DNA of 64,000 bases from Enterococcus florum (GCF_004309355.1 NZ_BJCC01000025.1:1-64000), one strand, 5' to 3'. Counted from the stretch's first letter, positions 44,528 to 53,411 are shown. Translations and numbers: made by a program. The notes: generated from the letters alone by a model not told the origin.

Positions 44528-45916
44528 TTATCCTTCATTTGGGATATGAATCGCCCGTTTATCCGCAGCCATTGTAGCCTCGCAGATCACTTCACTTAAA
44601 GTTGGGTGTGGATGAATGGTCGACAAGATTTCTCGGGTAGTTCCCCCTAGCTGCATGATTACTGCCGCTTCTGTAATTAAGTCCGTTGCGCGTTCACAAA
44701 GCAGATGGACCCCGATAATTTTATCCGTTTCCTCCTCCACTAAAACTTTCGCAAAGCCATAAGCTTTGTCCATAGCCAGGGCTTTTCCGCTGGCCTTTAA
44801 AGGGAACTTGCCTAAGCGAAAGTCGATCCCTTTTTCTGTTGCCTTTTGTTCTGTTAAACCGACACCAGCAAATTCCGGATCAGAATAGACACACCCAGGA
44901 ACAACATCCCCTTTAAAGATTTCCTTGGCACCTAAAGCATTCTCTGCAGCAATTTCACCTTGTGCTGAAGCGTAATGCGCCAACATAACCTGTCCGGTAC
45001 AATCGCCAATTGCATAAATATGATCCACGGTAGTTTGTGTACGTTCATTGATTAACACTTGCTGTCCTTCCATTTTAATAGAAGTTTTTTCTAGACCTAA
45101 CCCTTCAATATAGCTTTTGCGCCCGACGGCGATCAACAGCTTTTCACCGGTAAGCTTTTCATTACCCAAGGAAAGTTCAACTCCCTTTGTATGAGAAGCG
45201 ACCGCTTCAACTCGAACACCCAATCGGAACTTAATTCCCGACTTAGTCAGCTTCTTCCGTAATAATCCCGCCAGTTCTTGATCCATTGCTGGCAAGATTT
45301 CCGGCTGTTCTTCCACGATCGTCACAGCGACACCAAAGTGATTAAAGATCGAAGCAAACTCAATGCCGATCACTCCACCACCAATAATTAACATGGAAGC
45401 TGGCAAACTTTCTAAACTGAGAGCTTTGCTGGAATCCAACCAGTCAGTATAATTGTTCAACCCTTTAATTGGCGGAATGAAAGGCTTAGAACCAGTCGCA
45501 ATAATCACCCGATCCGGCTGTAAATTGATCCTCTCGTCGTCTGCGCCAGTCACTTCAATCGTTTGATCATCCAAAAATGCTGCAGTTCCCTGCAAGACTT
45601 CGATCTGATTAGTTTTCATCAGACTTTGGACCCCTTTGACTAACTGCTTGACGACTCGATCTTTGCGTTTCATTACTGTCGACCAGTCAAATCCTTCAAC
45701 AGTAGCTGAAATACCAAATTTTTTGGCTTGTTGTACCTGTTCTAGTGCTTCTGCTGATTGGAGTAAAGCTTTAGTAGGAATGCAGCCGATATTCAAGCAC
45801 GTACCGCCCAACATTTCTTTCTCAATCAATACCACTTTACCGCCTAATTGCGCTGCACGTATCGCTGCAACATATCCTCCAGGACCGCCGCCAATAATTG
45901 CGATGGTTGTTTCCAA
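44528..45916 (-). CDS. Dihydrolipoamide dehydrogenase (E3)
   Basis: A 462-residue flavoprotein disulfide reductase. FAD motif IIGGGPGGYVAAIRAAQLG at the N-terminus, redox pair in GGTCLNIGCIPTKALLQS (Cys about 41 and 46), NAD motif IIGGGVIGIEFASIF (about 176-190), and the catalytic His-Glu dyad in HPHPTLSEVI near the C-terminus. It reoxidises the lipoyl group. The start is a TTG eight bases after GGAGG. Last gene of the operon, 30 bases behind E2, which supports a dedicated complex rather than a shared housekeeping E3. Confidence 0.95.
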   Translation of the reverse strand: METTIAIIGGGPGGYVAAIRAAQLGGKVVLIEKEMLGGTCLNIGCIPTKALLQSAEALEQVQQAKKFGISATVEGFDWSTVMKRKDRVVKQLVKGVQSLMKTNQIEVLQGTAAFLDDQTIEVTGADDERINLQPDRVIIATGSKPFIPPIKGLNNYTDWLDSSKALSLESLPASMLIIGGGVIGIEFASIFNHFGVAVTIVEEQPEILPAMDQELAGLLRKKLTKSGIKFRLGVRVEAVASHTKGVELSLGNEKLTGEKLLIAVGRKSYIEGLGLEKTSIKMEGQQVLINERTQTTVDHIYAIGDCTGQVMLAHYASAQGEIAAENALGAKEIFKGDVVPGCVYSDPEFAGVGLTEQKATEKGIDFRLGKFPLKASGKALAMDKAYGFAKVLVEEETDKIIGVHLLCERATDLITEAAVIMQLGGTTREILSTIHPHPTLSEVICEATMAADKRAIHIPNEG

Positions 45917-45946
45917 GTGAATTCCTCCTCCTTCGTATGATTTTCT

Positions 45947-46624
45947 CTATTTTTTAGGCAGCTGTTCTTCAGGGTTTTCCAACACCTCAGCCATACGTGT
46001 TAAAAATTTTGCCCCGCTAGCACCGTCAGCAACCCGATGATCCAGAGTCAACACTGGTTGAAGGATTGAAGCTGCGATAATTTGGTCATTTTCGTCCACA
46101 TAGGGTTTCTTGACGATTTTTCCGACAGCCAGGATTCCTAATTCCGGTGTATTTACAATAGAAGAAAACGTTTCAACGTTGAACATGCCTAGGTTACTGA
46201 TGGTGAAGGTTCCACCCGTCAGTTCTTCCATTGAGAACTTCCCTAGCCTACTTTTTTCTTTGATTTCATTCAAGGCCTGCTGCATCTCGGCTAGGGACTT
46301 CGCCTCTGCCTGAGGGATGACCGGAACTAGCAGACCACGCTTAGTGTCACTGGCGATCCCTAGATTCACCGCATCCACCGACTCTACTAGACCATCCACA
46401 AACCGTTGGTTCATCTCAGGAAATTCTTGCAAGGTCACCGCAACTGCTTTGGCTATAATTGCAGTGAACGAAACCTTTTCCGGCAAACTTTTGCGATAAG
46501 CGATTAAATTGTCACAGCGAACCGTTGTGCTTAGCTGAAACTGTGGCACATCGGTCCAGCTGCGGATCATTTGTTTAGCCATTGCCTTTTTGATTCCGGC
46601 TAGCTTTTTTCCTTCACTACTCAT
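45947..46624 (-). CDS. E2 acyltransferase, catalytic domain only
   Basis: A 225-residue protein corresponding to only the catalytic domain of a 2-oxoacid dehydrogenase E2. It begins at KKLAGIKKAMAKQMIRSW, where the catalytic fold starts in full-length E2s, and ends with the active-site motif DHRVADGASGAKFL (His and Asp). There is no lipoyl domain and no E3/E1-binding domain. The ATG at 46624 overlaps the end of the lipoyl-domain gene (ATGAGTAG), so the two are translationally coupled. The longer frame to 46684 has no ribosome site. Either a natural split or the outcome of a deletion. Confidence 0.85.
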   Translation of the reverse strand: MSSEGKKLAGIKKAMAKQMIRSWTDVPQFQLSTTVRCDNLIAYRKSLPEKVSFTAIIAKAVAVTLQEFPEMNQRFVDGLVESVDAVNLGIASDTKRGLLVPVIPQAEAKSLAEMQQALNEIKEKSRLGKFSMEELTGGTFTISNLGMFNVETFSSIVNTPELGILAVGKIVKKPYVDENDQIIAASILQPVLTLDHRVADGASGAKFLTRMAEVLENPEEQLPKK

Positions 46625-46859
46625 CGACTTCAATCCATGCGATGGTTTCGCCGATATCAACGGTGGCATCTTCCTCTTCGACAATTTCGGCTAATACCCC
46701 ATCCACTGCTGCTTCCACATCAGTCGTGGCTTTATCTGTTTCGATTTCTAGTAAAACTTCGCCTTTCTTCACCGCATCCCCTACTTTTTTATACCAGGTA
46801 ATAATGGTTCCTTCGTCCATGTCCAAGCCGATTTTCGGCATAATTACTTCTTTTCTCAT
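46617..46859 (-). CDS. Free-standing lipoyl-domain protein
   Basis: An 80-residue protein that is a single biotinyl/lipoyl domain. It opens with IMPKIGLDMDEGTI, has the lipoylated Lys in the turn EIETDKATTDVEA (about residue 48) and ends WIEVDE. The turn sequence DKA is that of lipoyl rather than biotin carriers. It acts as the swinging arm between E1, E2 and E3, here detached from E2. The ATG at 46859 is chosen from the GAGGTG site; the frame upstream to 46919 overlaps the hydroxyacid dehydrogenase gene. Confidence 0.88.
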   Translation of the reverse strand: MRKEVIMPKIGLDMDEGTIITWYKKVGDAVKKGEVLLEIETDKATTDVEAAVDGVLAEIVEEEDATVDIGETIAWIEVDE

Positions 46860-46872
46860 CCTCTGCACCTCA

Positions 46873-47922
46873 CTAATAATTGGCAAATTCTGGGTTATAT
46901 ACCTTTTCCGGCATACCACCAGCTAAAAATAGCTTCAACTCTGTGAATAATTTATCATACGAGCGGTCATAAGGGTCCATGCTGCAGCCGCCGATATGGG
47001 GGGTCAATACCACATTGTCTAATTCTAATAGTGGATGATTATTTGGTAATGGTTCTACCGGATACACATCCAACGCCGCTCCAGCAAGCTCCTCTTTTTG
47101 CAGCATATCAATCAATTTATCATAATCCATTACAGCAGCTCGTGCCGTGTTGATTAGATACGCAGTTACTTTCATTTTGCTCAACATGTCTGCTGAAACA
47201 ATCCCACGAGTCCCATCGTTCACTGGCAAATGGATTGAAACAAAATCGGAGGCAGCCATTAATTCCTCCAGCTCTACCAATTGAACCTCCACTGAAATAT
47301 CTTCCTGCTTAACAAAGGGATCATAAGCCAAAACCTTCATATCAAAGGCCAATGCCCGTTTCGCAGTTTCTCGACCGATCGCTCCAAAACCAACTAAGCC
47401 GATTGTTTTTCCCGCTAAAGTAGGACCTTTGTATTGCAAGTACGCAAATTTTTCTGGTGTAGAGCCGACCCAATTGACATCAGTGACACAAAAACCATTT
47501 TCAACATACGTTTTATCATCGGTAATTACCCGATTTTTGATTAACAGATTCCCTTTTGCAATGCCACGGCTGACAGCAATCATCATCCCAATCGTGAAAT
47601 CAGCGACCGTATCTTGATTTCGCCCAGGTACATTGAAAATTGGAATACCACGTTTGGTTACTGCATCCACGTCAACATTGGCATGCGCGCCCCCACGAAC
47701 CGAAGCAATGACTTTCAACTTCTTCGCCCGATCCAATACCTTTTTCGTTAAAGGATCAAATTCGATGATAATCGCATCGCAGTCCTCTATTGCATTTGCT
47801 AACTCATCTTCTGTCAAAATCCGACCTAATTCCGTCATGCCGGCAAACTTGATTTCTGAAAATAAGGTTTTTAAGCGTTCAATATTTTTTTCATCTATAT
47901 ACGTCGTAATTAGTAGTTTTAT
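46873..47922 (-). CDS. D-2-hydroxyacid dehydrogenase (SerA-like), non-canonical start
   Basis: A protein of about 349 residues. NAD fold in GLVGFGAIGRETAKRA; catalytic Arg in NTARAAV, Glu in DVYPVEPLP and His in TPHIGGCSM. Family members interconvert 2-hydroxy and 2-oxo acids, often phosphorylated. The first ATG (47838) would remove the first beta strand. The family-like N-terminus KLLITTYIDEKNIERL is encoded upstream, right after a GGGAGAGG site that overlaps the E1beta stop, and only ATT (47928), ATC (47925) or ATA (47922) can start it. I place the start at ATA by spacing; this is uncertain within six bases. Confidence 0.85.
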   Translation of the reverse strand: MKLLITTYIDEKNIERLKTLFSEIKFAGMTELGRILTEDELANAIEDCDAIIIEFDPLTKKVLDRAKKLKVIASVRGGAHANVDVDAVTKRGIPIFNVPGRNQDTVADFTIGMMIAVSRGIAKGNLLIKNRVITDDKTYVENGFCVTDVNWVGSTPEKFAYLQYKGPTLAGKTIGLVGFGAIGRETAKRALAFDMKVLAYDPFVKQEDISVEVQLVELEELMAASDFVSIHLPVNDGTRGIVSADMLSKMKVTAYLINTARAAVMDYDKLIDMLQKEELAGAALDVYPVEPLPNNHPLLELDNVVLTPHIGGCSMDPYDRSYDKLFTELKLFLAGGMPEKVYNPEFANY

Positions 47923-47935
47923 GATAATCCTCTCC

Positions 47936-48907
47936 CTAGCTCAATGTTTTTTTGACTGCTGCGATGACTTGATTTTCATCCGGTACATAAGCCATTTCCA
48001 AATTTCTAGCAAACGGCACTGGCACATCTGGCGCGGTTACTCGTAAAACCGGTTTTTTCAGATGATCGAAAGCAAACTCTTGAATTTGAGCAGCAATTTC
48101 TCCGCCAAAGCCGGATTTTTTGACGGCTTCGTGAACGATTAAAGCATGCCCGGTCTTTTCAATCGAGGTTAAAATCGGTGCCATATCCAGCGGTTCGATA
48201 CTCTTCACATCGATCACTTCGGCGCTGATCCCCTCTTCTTTTAATTCCTTAGCCGCTTTTAACGCGACATCTACCATGGCTGAATAAGAGATAATCGTGA
48301 TGTCTTCTCCGGCTTGCTTCACTTCGCTCTCATAGCTGACTTCGTAGGGCTCTTCTGGCACCTCACATTTTCGTTTGTATAAAGCTTTATGCTCTACAAA
48401 TACCACCGGATTGTTGTCACGAATCGCCCGCAGCAGCAAGCCTTTAGCATCGTAAGCATTGGAGGGCATTACTACCCGAATTCCTGGTACATGAGACAAA
48501 ATATTTTCCAAAGATTGCGAGTGCTGCGCACCATTTCCTAGTCCGGCGCCGCATTGTGTCCGAATGACTAAAGGAATACTCACCCGACCGCCATACATGT
48601 AGCGCATCTTCGCAGCCTGATTCAGGATTTGATCAAAACACACTCCGATAAAATCCATATAAGACAATTCAACAATTGGACGCCGCCCGATCATCGCTGA
48701 TCCGATCCCCGCACCAACAATCGCAATTTCAGAAATCGGGGTATCTCGTACCCGTTCTCCGCCAAAATTCTCTAATAAGTCATAACTGCAGCGTAGCTGA
48801 CCACCATAGACAGCGATATCTTCGCCGATGGTAAAGACATTTTCGTCACTGTTAAAAGCAATATGCAGCGCTTCGTTAACTGCCTGACGCATTGAAAGTT
48901 TCCGCAT
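47936..48907 (-). CDS. 2-oxoacid dehydrogenase-type E1 beta subunit
   Basis: A 323-residue E1 beta subunit (AcoB/PdhB type): N-terminal TPP-binding region with FTIGEDIAVYGGQLRCSYD (catalytic Glu), then IVELSYMDFIGVCFDQI and the C-terminal transketolase domain (SYSAMVDVALKAAKEL, about residues 200-320). The ATG at 48907 is taken because AGGAAGGGG precedes it. It pairs with the alpha subunit encoded 13 bases upstream. It could act on a 2-oxoacid or, like acetoin dehydrogenase, on an alpha-hydroxyketone. Confidence 0.92.
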   Translation of the reverse strand: MRKLSMRQAVNEALHIAFNSDENVFTIGEDIAVYGGQLRCSYDLLENFGGERVRDTPISEIAIVGAGIGSAMIGRRPIVELSYMDFIGVCFDQILNQAAKMRYMYGGRVSIPLVIRTQCGAGLGNGAQHSQSLENILSHVPGIRVVMPSNAYDAKGLLLRAIRDNNPVVFVEHKALYKRKCEVPEEPYEVSYESEVKQAGEDITIISYSAMVDVALKAAKELKEEGISAEVIDVKSIEPLDMAPILTSIEKTGHALIVHEAVKKSGFGGEIAAQIQEFAFDHLKKPVLRVTAPDVPVPFARNLEMAYVPDENQVIAAVKKTLS

Positions 48908-48920
48908 AATTTTCCCCTTC

Positions 48921-49928
48921 CTATCCTTTAGAAAATACGTTCCACTCAATATCTGCAAAGGTTGGATCGTACAAATCATCCGTCATATCTTCAACTGACG
49001 GCTCTGGATCTTGCTTGGCCTGTTCCGAAGCAGCTAATACTTTTTGGTTTTCCTCTTTTTCAATTGTCCTCAATTCTTCTTCCGTTACATCATAGTGATT
49101 TATCAGCAGCTGTTCACAGCGGAAGATCGGATCCTTTTCCCGCCATTTTTCCACCTCTGAGCGCTCACGGTAATTTTCATTATCCCCAAAGTAGTGACCT
49201 GACATACGATAAGTATCCATCTCCAATAAAACGGGACCGTTGCCAGTTAAAACATATTCTTTAACTTCTGCAAAGGTTTCGTACACTTTGACTAGGTCAT
49301 TTCCATCAATGGTAAGCCCTTTGATGCCATAACCCTTAGCACGATCCGAGATATGCTTAATATTCATGGATTTTTCTGTCGAAGTAGAAATCCCATACTT
49401 ATTGTTTTCGCAGATAAATACCACCGGCAGCTTCCAAATTGAAGCCATGTTCAAGGATTCATGGAAGGAACCCTCATTTGAAGCCCCATCACCAAAGAAG
49501 GCAACAGACAAATGCGGTTCATGAGCCACCTGCAAGCCTAAAGCTGCTCCCATTGCCATTGGAATGCCACCACCGACAATGCCGTTAGCTCCTAAATTAC
49601 CCGTAGCTAAGTCGGCAATGTGCATCGAGCCGCCCTTGCCTTTACAATAGCCAGTTTCTCGACCCATTAGTTCAGCAAACATTCTTCTCAAATCAGCACC
49701 TTTAGCAATACAGTGACCATGTCCACGGTGAGTCGACGTAATGTAATCTTTGTCGCTTAAGTGGGCACAAACCCCTACAGCGATCGCTTCTTCTCCGTTA
49801 TACGTATGAACCGCCGCTCGAGTAATATTCGCCTTGGCTAATTCAATCGCTTCATTTTCAAATGCACGAATGCGTACCATTGTTCGATAAAGTTTTAACA
49901 AAGTTTCTTTTGAAAGAGTCTTCTCCAA
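48921..49928 (-). CDS. 2-oxoacid dehydrogenase-type E1 alpha subunit
   Basis: A 335-residue E1 alpha subunit nearest in pattern to AcoA (acetoin dehydrogenase) and PdhA. The TPP motif starts with FFGDGASNEGSFHESLNM (about residues 146-163) and ends with the ENNKYGIST Asn. The phosphorylation-loop region reads MDTYRMSGHYFGD. The start is TTG with GGGAGGG six bases before it. A 100-base gap with a hairpin separates it from the RuBisCO-like gene upstream. Confidence 0.92.
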   Translation of the reverse strand: MEKTLSKETLLKLYRTMVRIRAFENEAIELAKANITRAAVHTYNGEEAIAVGVCAHLSDKDYITSTHRGHGHCIAKGADLRRMFAELMGRETGYCKGKGGSMHIADLATGNLGANGIVGGGIPMAMGAALGLQVAHEPHLSVAFFGDGASNEGSFHESLNMASIWKLPVVFICENNKYGISTSTEKSMNIKHISDRAKGYGIKGLTIDGNDLVKVYETFAEVKEYVLTGNGPVLLEMDTYRMSGHYFGDNENYRERSEVEKWREKDPIFRCEQLLINHYDVTEEELRTIEKEENQKVLAASEQAKQDPEPSVEDMTDDLYDPTFADIEWNVFSKG

Positions 49929-49959
49929 TGAAATCCCTCCCGCCTTCCTGTTAAGGTAA

Positions 49960-49982
49960 TCATTTTTCTTAATGAAAAATGA
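49960..49982 (-). repeat. AT-rich hairpin shared with the 38.5-kb repeat
   Basis: TCATTTTTC (49960-49968) and GAAAAATGA (49974-49982) with a five-base loop, directly before the E1alpha ribosome site. The same arms occur three times at 38510-38830, each also placed between genes of a sugar operon. Confidence 0.7.
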
Positions 49983-50028
49983 ATCTGATGTTCTGTTGAC
50001 CGTTCTGCCTAATTTTTTGAACCAGTAA

Positions 50029-51261
50029 TTAGGACCAGAACTTCAATGCTTGATCCAATTCTTCATGATTTTTCGCCGCTTCAACAACCGGAATTTCATT
50101 CATTACTGCTTCAATTGCTTGCAGTAAAGCCTTCGCACCGGAAACTGCTCCTTCTGGATGCCCGTAAATACCGCCCCCAGCCATTAAAATGGTTTCATTG
50201 CCTAAGAGATTCATCAAGTATTCAATACTTCCTGGATGAACGCCGCCTGCTACAGTCGTGAAGGCTGGTTCAATTGACTTCATTGGAGTGGATAAGGCAC
50301 TATGAGTTTCAACTAACTCATCCGTAGTGGTTCCAAAGCGTCCAGTATCTGGGTAAACTAATGGCATATCCATTCCAATTAAACGTGGCAATTTCCCACA
50401 GCTTAAGGCTGCCGACATTCCGTTGTTAGCCGAACGATAGTAGGCACCTGCGCCTGCACAATGGCCAAAAATTGGAATCTTGATGTTTTCTTGCTTCAAG
50501 AAGCGAACCAAATCCTCGGTTGCTGCCCAACCTAGTGCATTATAGTTGACCATAATGGAATTAGCGCCAGCATCAATGGCTGCTTTCGCACGATCCACTA
50601 CATTTTGTCCAGTAATATTGACTGCGTATAAAGTAGATTTATCTTTGCCAACTTCTTTCAAATGCGCCATCACCGTTTTCACTCGGTCAATCATTGGAGA
50701 GTAGGCTGGATCACTTAATAGTTCGTCATCCTTAATTACATCTGCTCCGCCAAGAGCCGCTTTCGCCGCACCGGCAGCACTAGCTTCCGGCGGAACACCA
50801 ATACATGGCTTCAAAATGGCACCAACCAACGGACGTTCTTGGATTCCCAACAGTTCCCGAATGCCGCTGACTCCCAACAATGGGCCGGTAAATTGTTCCA
50901 GCATCGCTTCTGGAAACTCGATATCCACTAAGCGAATACCATCCTGTGCCAAGACATTTCCAGCAACCGTACTGATCACCATTGCCATGTAAGCTGGGAA
51001 ATTAGCAATTGGAAAAGCTACTCGAGCAATACATGAAATGCCATCAGACATTGGATAAACACCAATTACTTTTGCCCCATACAGTGCAATTACCTCTGGT
51101 GTTTCTCCCTCCACATGTGTCCAGGTCCCAGCACTTTGGTCGGCTGCAACTAGCTTCACCCAATCATAAAGATCAGGTTCCTTTTCAGATTTCATATAGT
51201 AGGTGGCGATGACAAACTCGTTATTCAAGCCTTCTGACATTTTCAATGTTTCAAATTTCAT
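50029..51261 (-). CDS. RuBisCO-like protein (form IV), function unassigned
   Basis: A 410-residue member of the RuBisCO large-chain superfamily. Conserved: STVAGN (Asn102), GAILKPCIGV (Lys151, the Lys175 of RuBisCO), the metal and carbamate motif VIKDDELL (Lys177, Asp179, Glu180, matching Lys201, Asp203, Glu204), His267 in IFGHCAGAG, and the phosphate loops AGG (338-340) and AGGGIYGHPEG (361-371). Missing: the loop 6 lysine (here VYPDTGRFG) and the Ser379 equivalent (Ala338), so CO2 fixation is excluded. The intact enolisation centre suggests enolase, isomerase, decarboxylase or transcarboxylase chemistry on a phosphorylated substrate. No methionine-salvage gene is present, unlike MtnW loci. 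Confidence 0.95.
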   Translation of the reverse strand: MKFETLKMSEGLNNEFVIATYYMKSEKEPDLYDWVKLVAADQSAGTWTHVEGETPEVIALYGAKVIGVYPMSDGISCIARVAFPIANFPAYMAMVISTVAGNVLAQDGIRLVDIEFPEAMLEQFTGPLLGVSGIRELLGIQERPLVGAILKPCIGVPPEASAAGAAKAALGGADVIKDDELLSDPAYSPMIDRVKTVMAHLKEVGKDKSTLYAVNITGQNVVDRAKAAIDAGANSIMVNYNALGWAATEDLVRFLKQENIKIPIFGHCAGAGAYYRSANNGMSAALSCGKLPRLIGMDMPLVYPDTGRFGTTTDELVETHSALSTPMKSIEPAFTTVAGGVHPGSIEYLMNLLGNETILMAGGGIYGHPEGAVSGAKALLQAIEAVMNEIPVVEAAKNHEELDQALKFWS

Positions 51262-51282
51262 TGTTTCTCCCCATTTCTGAGA

Positions 51283-53361
51283 TTATTTTCTCGCATTTTC
51301 AAGTTCTGCTACTTTTTGATGAATAAGTTCACTTATTTCTTTTGGCTTTCGACAATTCAACAGCCTCTCAACATTCTGATCATCCAAAACAATTTTATGA
51401 AATTGCGTAACTGCATTGATATGCATATCATTATTCAACGGTGCCACCACCATCAATAGTGAAACCCAGCGTTTTTCATTTGGAAAATAGATCGGCTCAG
51501 CCAGCTTCAGCAAGCTCATCCCAACACTGTGCACATCTCCTATACCGGTTGTGTGCGGCAACGCCACCTTAGGAGCGATAGAGAAGTACGATTCTCCTTT
51601 TGGGTAATTGGCAATGATTCGCTCTGCATAAGAAAGCTCCACTATTTTATTTTTTATTAGCGGCTGACTGCACAGCAGAATCGCTTCTTCTAATGAAAGC
51701 GAATCATTGCTCAACTGAATGTGCTCAATCGGCAACAGTTGTACCAAGGATGGTTTGTTGTAATACGATAATGTTGATAATTGAAGAGAAAAGGGCTGTA
51801 AAGTAATATCCAGAAAAGCTTCCAGCCCTTTTTTGTCTTTGATTGTAACGAAGGGTTCAATACTTTCAATGAATTGATTGATTTGTTCCTTTTTCATCAG
51901 TTCTTGTTTCGGTCCATAAAAACGAATTTTCTTCAGCACATTTTTTCGCAGCCAAAGCTTTTTCTCATCGTTAATCACTGGATCAACTACAAAGAGAAAC
52001 TGCTCAGTGTCAAAGTAAACCGTAGAAAAAATTACGTCTGCTGGTACTTCATTTTTGACAAAATCCCGTTTAGACATGTATCCGATAAACACAAACTCGG
52101 GAAAAATTTCTCGTAGCACATTGGTCAGAAGTAATGATTCCGTTAGCCCGTTTTCGCATAAAACCACTGCTTTAGGTTTGTTTTCAATGTGCGCGTTTTG
52201 TGAAAAAATCAATCCGACAAACAGCATGGTTAAATAGGCCAGCTCATTTTCTGGGAAGCTGGTTTGCAATTCTTGCTCAATCGGATCGATCACCTTGCGC
52301 ACGATGGAATGAATGTAGCTGTATTCCTGCCTCACCCGAGTGGAGAGATCGTTGGCCAATGGAATATCGTATTTGATACGATAGATCGCCGGGATGATAT
52401 GCTGGTAAAACTTTAAATAAATTTCTTCTTTTTGGTTAAATTTTATCGCCATACTATTTTCAAACCGCCAGACCATCTTGCAGATTAGATGATAGTAAGG
52501 ATCTTTTTCATAGGTTTCCGGCTTCACTTGGCTGAGAACCAAACTGGCACCTAGGATTTGAATGATCAGAAAACTGACATCCGCTTCATTGACTTTTTCC
52601 AATGGCAGATTCCTCTCGAATATTTCTCGTAAAATCTGAAAAGAGTCCTCTTGCTTCAGCACTGCCAAGTCGATCAGATCGGCTTCTTCCAATTGATGCT
52701 GGTTTTCTGCCCGTTTCAGTAATGCTTCAATAATAAACGGCAACCGGTAAATCATTTCATCAGATAGGCGAATACTCATGCCCTCTTCAATCTGTTTGAA
52801 AAAATCCTGATAAAATTTAGAACTCCGCATTTCTAAAAAGCCGTTCGTTTCCACCATCTGTTTGATACGGTCGGTCTCACGAATCCGTTTTAGCAGCATG
52901 CGGCGAATCGTAATTTCATTGCCTTCGAGATAGTAGCCCTTTCTACGGTTATAATGCAGTTGAATGCTCTGCTCTTCAAAATTCCTTTTGACCTCTTTTA
53001 AGTCACTTAAAATGGTATTTTTACTGGCCTTCAAATCAATCGAAAAATGAGCTAAAGAAGTGTCCTCATGCAGCATCAGCATAAACTCAATCAAGGTTTT
53101 TCGTTCCATATCAGAAAGCCAGCCAGTATCATTTTCTTTTTCAATGATCAGATTTAACTGCTCCATAGTCAGCCGACCAGTTAAAACGTGATTTTCTTTT
53201 CTTAATGGTTCAATTTGGTTTTCTAACAGGTATTGATTGGCTTTTTTCAAAGAATAGTCAATTTGTGTCTTGTTCAGGGAGTATTTTTTAGCCAGCTCCG
53301 ACAAATCAATCTCCTGATTAGAAACAATTTCATTCAAAAGATCAAAAATTCGACGATCCAT
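51283..53361 (-). CDS. PRD- and EII-domain transcriptional activator (MtlR/BglG type)
   Basis: A 692-residue regulator: N-terminal helix-turn-helices (about residues 1-150, with FSIDLKASKNTILSDL), two PRD modules (about 185-390, with HIIPAIYRIKYDIPLAN), an EIIB-like domain with Cys in VVLCENGLTES (about 405-490), and a C-terminal EIIA domain with VALPHTTGIGDVHSVG (about 550-690). The PTS phosphorylates such proteins to set their activity by substrate flux. The ATG at 53361 is eight bases after AGGGAG. It lies inside the operon between EIIC and the RuBisCO-like gene, so it probably autoregulates the unit. Confidence 0.92.
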   Translation of the reverse strand: MDRRIFDLLNEIVSNQEIDLSELAKKYSLNKTQIDYSLKKANQYLLENQIEPLRKENHVLTGRLTMEQLNLIIEKENDTGWLSDMERKTLIEFMLMLHEDTSLAHFSIDLKASKNTILSDLKEVKRNFEEQSIQLHYNRRKGYYLEGNEITIRRMLLKRIRETDRIKQMVETNGFLEMRSSKFYQDFFKQIEEGMSIRLSDEMIYRLPFIIEALLKRAENQHQLEEADLIDLAVLKQEDSFQILREIFERNLPLEKVNEADVSFLIIQILGASLVLSQVKPETYEKDPYYHLICKMVWRFENSMAIKFNQKEEIYLKFYQHIIPAIYRIKYDIPLANDLSTRVRQEYSYIHSIVRKVIDPIEQELQTSFPENELAYLTMLFVGLIFSQNAHIENKPKAVVLCENGLTESLLLTNVLREIFPEFVFIGYMSKRDFVKNEVPADVIFSTVYFDTEQFLFVVDPVINDEKKLWLRKNVLKKIRFYGPKQELMKKEQINQFIESIEPFVTIKDKKGLEAFLDITLQPFSLQLSTLSYYNKPSLVQLLPIEHIQLSNDSLSLEEAILLCSQPLIKNKIVELSYAERIIANYPKGESYFSIAPKVALPHTTGIGDVHSVGMSLLKLAEPIYFPNEKRWVSLLMVVAPLNNDMHINAVTQFHKIVLDDQNVERLLNCRKPKEISELIHQKVAELENARK

Positions 53362-53411
53362 TCCTATCACTCCCTTAGTTTTCTTCTATTTATCAAGCCA
53401 ATCATTCCCAT

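Noticed and set aside
44528-49928. Treating the E1-E2-E3 genes as the housekeeping pyruvate dehydrogenase
   Set aside because: Housekeeping pdhABCD has a full-length E2 and no PTS, hydroxyacid dehydrogenase or RuBisCO-like gene in the operon.
50029-51261. Assigning the RuBisCO-like protein as MtnW of methionine salvage or as a true RuBisCO
   Set aside because: No mtn gene or phosphoribulokinase is nearby and the loop 6 lysine is missing; the PTS and dehydrogenase-complex context does not fit either role.
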